From positions 1 to 7,045 of the forward strand of contig DMAP01000260.1 in NCBI GenBank assembly GCA_003446975.1: a DNA stretch of 7,045 bases, given 5' to 3'. Below, piece after piece: positions 4,884-7,045 of this stretch (position 1 is the first letter of the stretch; every line of letters begins with the position of its first letter). The translations under genes were made by a program, and so were the position numbers. The DNA is from Clostridiales bacterium. GTDB lineage: Bacteria; Bacillota; Clostridia; Tissierellales; Dethiosulfatibacteraceae. The notes under the pieces are model-generated. The model searched no databases and was not told the DNA's origin. It saw only the letters and a program-made list of their open reading frames with translations.

Positions 4884-7045
4884 ATGAAGGTCAAAATCAA
4901 CTTAATCATACTGTTTCTTCTGATTTATTTTTTGATTATTTCAGGTTTGAAATCCAACACTTTGGATGGTTTTGCGTCACAACAGGAGAAAGTTGTTTAT
5001 AAAAGCGCTTCAGAATATGATTATCCCCCATTTTCTGTTGTGACAGATGGAAAAGCCGACGGGTTTTCAGTAGAGCTATTGAAAGCTGTCGCCAATGAAA
5101 TGGGAATAGAGATTGAGTTCAAGGTGGATTATTGGGACACGATTAAAACCGAATTGGAAGATGGGAAGCTGGATGTGCTGCCTCTTGTAGGATATGCAGA
5201 GGAGAGAGAGAAGTATTTTGACTTCACGGTCCCCTATATTGTCATGCGTGGCAATATTTTTGTGCGGAAAAACTACACGGAAATAAATTCGGAAGACGAT
5301 TTATACGGCAAAGAAATCATTGTCATGAAAGGGGATAATTCCCAAGAGTATGCAGAGAGGATGAATTTCACCGAACATCTGATAATGGTCGATACTTATA
5401 CAGAGGCATTTGAATTGCTTAGCTCCGGTCAACATGACGCTGTCTTGGCTCAAAGTCTTGTTGGTCAAAAGCTGATTAATGATTTAAAAATAACCAATAT
5501 CGAAGCTGTTACACGGATGGCGGATAATGGTATTGATAGAATCAAAGTCTCCCTGGAAGGCTATGAGCAAAAGTTCAGTTTCGCTGTTAAAGAAGGAGAT
5601 AAAGAACTTCTTGCCCTACTGAATGAAGGATTGGCAATAGTATCTGAAAACGGCACTTATGAAGCACTGTATATCAAATGGTTTCCCTTTTTAGTCGACA
5701 CGACACCTGACTATAGACAAATTGCCTATTATTTTTTTACAGCATTGGTTATAGCGATTGTTGCCTTATTATTACTATCTTTATGGTTAATCAAAAAAGA
5801 GGTTAAAAGACAAACAGCTAAGCTGGAAAACAATCTTTTCAGAAACAATATCATGTTCAACGTCATGAACCAGGAGTATGACTCCATAGAAGATTGGCTG
5901 GATTATGTTTTGAATGAAATGATTAAGATGACAGATAGCGAGTACGGGTATATCTATTTGTTTGATGAAGAAACAAACGAGCTGATTCTCAACTCCTGGT
6001 CTAAAGGTGTAATGAAAGAGTGTTTGGTTGCCGAAAAACAATCTGTTTATCAATTGGAGACAACCGGTATATGGGGCGAGGTCATCAGACAGCGAAAACC
6101 GATGGTGGTCAATGATTTCAGTGCTGAAAACCCTCTTAAGAAAGGTTACCCGGAAGGCCATGTGAAGCTAAATAAATGGATGGCAGTTCCAGTTTTTGAA
6201 GATAATAAAATAGTCGCTACGGTTGGTCTGGCTAATAAACCGGAGGATTATGACGATAATGACATCTACCAGATAACCTCTCTGATGAGTGGTGTCTGGA
6301 ATATGATCGAAAGAACCAAGTACAGAGATAAGGTGGAGGTGGAAAAAAACAAGTATTTATCCACATTGGTATCCATTGGAGATGGTGTAATGGTCGTTGG
6401 ATTGAATGAAAGAATCGAAATGATCAACAAGGTTTGTGCTGAAATGACTGGATGGACAGAAGAGGAAGCGAAGGGGATGTATTACAAGGATGTATTCAGA
6501 TTATCCCATGAGAATCCTGAGTATGATATCATGGATCCTATTGAAGAAGTGCTAAAATCGGGGATCAGCCATGAGTTGAGCAACCATGCCATGCTCACAT
6601 CCAAGGATGGTACAGCTTTTATGCTGGAAGACAGCGCTTCTCCGATTATGAATTTGCATAATCAGATGCTGGGTGTGGTGCTGGTTTTTAGAGATGTGAC
6701 ACAGAAGCATAAACAGAGAAGACAGATTGAATATCTGAGCTTCCATGATTCACTGACTGGTTTATATAACAGAAGGTTTTTTGAAGAGGAAATGAAACGC
6801 CTTGACACACCAAGAAACTATCCACTGACAATTATTATGGCAGATCTGAATGGATTGAAGCTAACTAATGACGCATTTGGACACCATGAAGGCGATAAAT
6901 TGTTGAAACAGACAGCTAGCCTCTTTAGGACTTATTTAAGATCTGAGGATATAGCAGCCAGGTGGGGTGGGGACGAGTTTTCAATTCTGATGCCTCAAAC
7001 CACATCAGAGGACGCTGAGCGGATTGTACAGAGGATTATTAAAGG
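4884..7045 (+). CDS. Membrane sensor diguanylate cyclase (SBP_bac_3-TM-GAF-PAS-GGDEF), 3'-truncated by window edge
   Basis: The frame is open from 4884 to the window end (720 codons). It makes c-di-GMP from two GTP in response to external and internal cues. Order of parts: an N-terminal hydrophobic segment (about 5-22); an extracellular type-3 solute-binding domain (about 38-270), which carries the conserved Arg (R108 in YAEERE); a transmembrane helix (about 280-303); a GAF domain (about 318-475); a PAS domain (about 488-610); and a GGDEF domain from about 616. Catalytic features are intact: DSLTGLYNRR, the substrate-binding region DLNGLKLTNDAFGHHEGD, and GGDEF at 695-699. R686-x-x-D689 lies five residues before GGDEF, which is the product-inhibition I-site. 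Only part of the GGDEF domain is visible, and further output domains (EAL or HD-GYP) beyond the edge cannot be excluded. In the binding domain, the Asp that usually grips the ligand amino group in amino-acid binders appears to be Q190 (DAVLAQS). It is transcribed from its own promoter. Confidence 0.93.
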   Translation, partial: MKVKINLIILFLLIYFLIISGLKSNTLDGFASQQEKVVYKSASEYDYPPFSVVTDGKADGFSVELLKAVANEMGIEIEFKVDYWDTIKTELEDGKLDVLPLVGYAEEREKYFDFTVPYIVMRGNIFVRKNYTEINSEDDLYGKEIIVMKGDNSQEYAERMNFTEHLIMVDTYTEAFELLSSGQHDAVLAQSLVGQKLINDLKITNIEAVTRMADNGIDRIKVSLEGYEQKFSFAVKEGDKELLALLNEGLAIVSENGTYEALYIKWFPFLVDTTPDYRQIAYYFFTALVIAIVALLLLSLWLIKKEVKRQTAKLENNLFRNNIMFNVMNQEYDSIEDWLDYVLNEMIKMTDSEYGYIYLFDEETNELILNSWSKGVMKECLVAEKQSVYQLETTGIWGEVIRQRKPMVVNDFSAENPLKKGYPEGHVKLNKWMAVPVFEDNKIVATVGLANKPEDYDDNDIYQITSLMSGVWNMIERTKYRDKVEVEKNKYLSTLVSIGDGVMVVGLNERIEMINKVCAEMTGWTEEEAKGMYYKDVFRLSHENPEYDIMDPIEEVLKSGISHELSNHAMLTSKDGTAFMLEDSASPIMNLHNQMLGVVLVFRDVTQKHKQRRQIEYLSFHDSLTGLYNRRFFEEEMKRLDTPRNYPLTIIMADLNGLKLTNDAFGHHEGDKLLKQTASLFRTYLRSEDIAARWGGDEFSILMPQTTSEDAERIVQRIIK

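Noticed and set aside
5787..6161. Minus-strand 124-residue reading frame opposite the diguanylate cyclase
   Set aside because: It lies antisense to the well-supported GAF region and its translation matches no known family. The other minus-strand frames (502-798, 1477-1758, 2357-2713, 2806-3012, 3362-3571, 4201-4467, 6552-6746) were rejected for the same reason: each is antisense to a confident gene.
1..7045. CRISPR array, tRNA/rRNA, insertion sequence or riboswitch
   Set aside because: I saw no regularly spaced repeats, no transposase or terminal inverted repeats, no RNA gene signatures, and leaders too short for a known riboswitch class.

Overview
The window looks like a chromosomal cell-envelope region of a low-to-moderate GC, Gram-positive anaerobe-type Bacillota, most likely Clostridia. 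The pointers are two S-layer-homology (SLH) proteins, a split Firmicutes-type polysaccharide kinase module (membrane adaptor and cytoplasmic tyrosine kinase as separate genes, with a PHP-type phosphatase), strong GGAGG ribosome binding sites, a TTG start, and sigma-A-like promoters with TTGACA and extended -10 elements. This placement is inferred from gene content and signals only; no species is named. All genes lie on the + strand.

Layout. (1) 2-895: the 3' part of an SLH protein gene, with one SLH repeat, a Gly7 linker and an unrecognised C-terminal domain. (2) 968-1945: a complete 325-residue secreted protein with three SLH repeats and a short unrecognised helical C-terminal domain. It appears to have its own promoter, whose -35 box overlaps the previous stop codon, and a hairpin at the expected 5' end of the mRNA. 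(3) 2037-4783: a tight three-gene operon holding a Wzz/CpsC-type membrane adaptor, a CpsD-type bacterial tyrosine kinase with a six-Tyr C-terminal tail, and a CpsB-type PHP phosphatase. The phosphatase carries an unusual extension of about 200 residues: a transmembrane helix, a Thr/Ser/Glu-rich linker and a helical domain predicted to lie outside the cell. (4) 4788-4851: an AT-rich terminator-like hairpin whose 3' arm runs into the -35 box of the next promoter. (5) 4884 to beyond 7045: a membrane sensor diguanylate cyclase with SBP_bac_3, transmembrane, GAF, PAS and GGDEF regions, cut off by the window end.

How they may work together. SLH domains in this group bind pyruvylated secondary cell-wall polymers. 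The adaptor/kinase/phosphatase trio is the standard phospho-tyrosine control unit for export and chain length of surface polysaccharides. No glycosyltransferase, flippase or polymerase gene follows the trio, so here it is a regulatory cassette next to surface-protein genes. A role in making or tuning the polymer to which the SLH proteins attach is plausible but is inference. The separately promoted diguanylate cyclase could add an environmental c-di-GMP input to the same surface lifestyle; nothing in the sequence proves that link.

The most unusual item is the membrane-tethered CpsB-like phosphatase with a predicted extracytoplasmic helical domain. The rest is made of known families, and I see no CRISPR array, insertion sequence, tRNA or rRNA.
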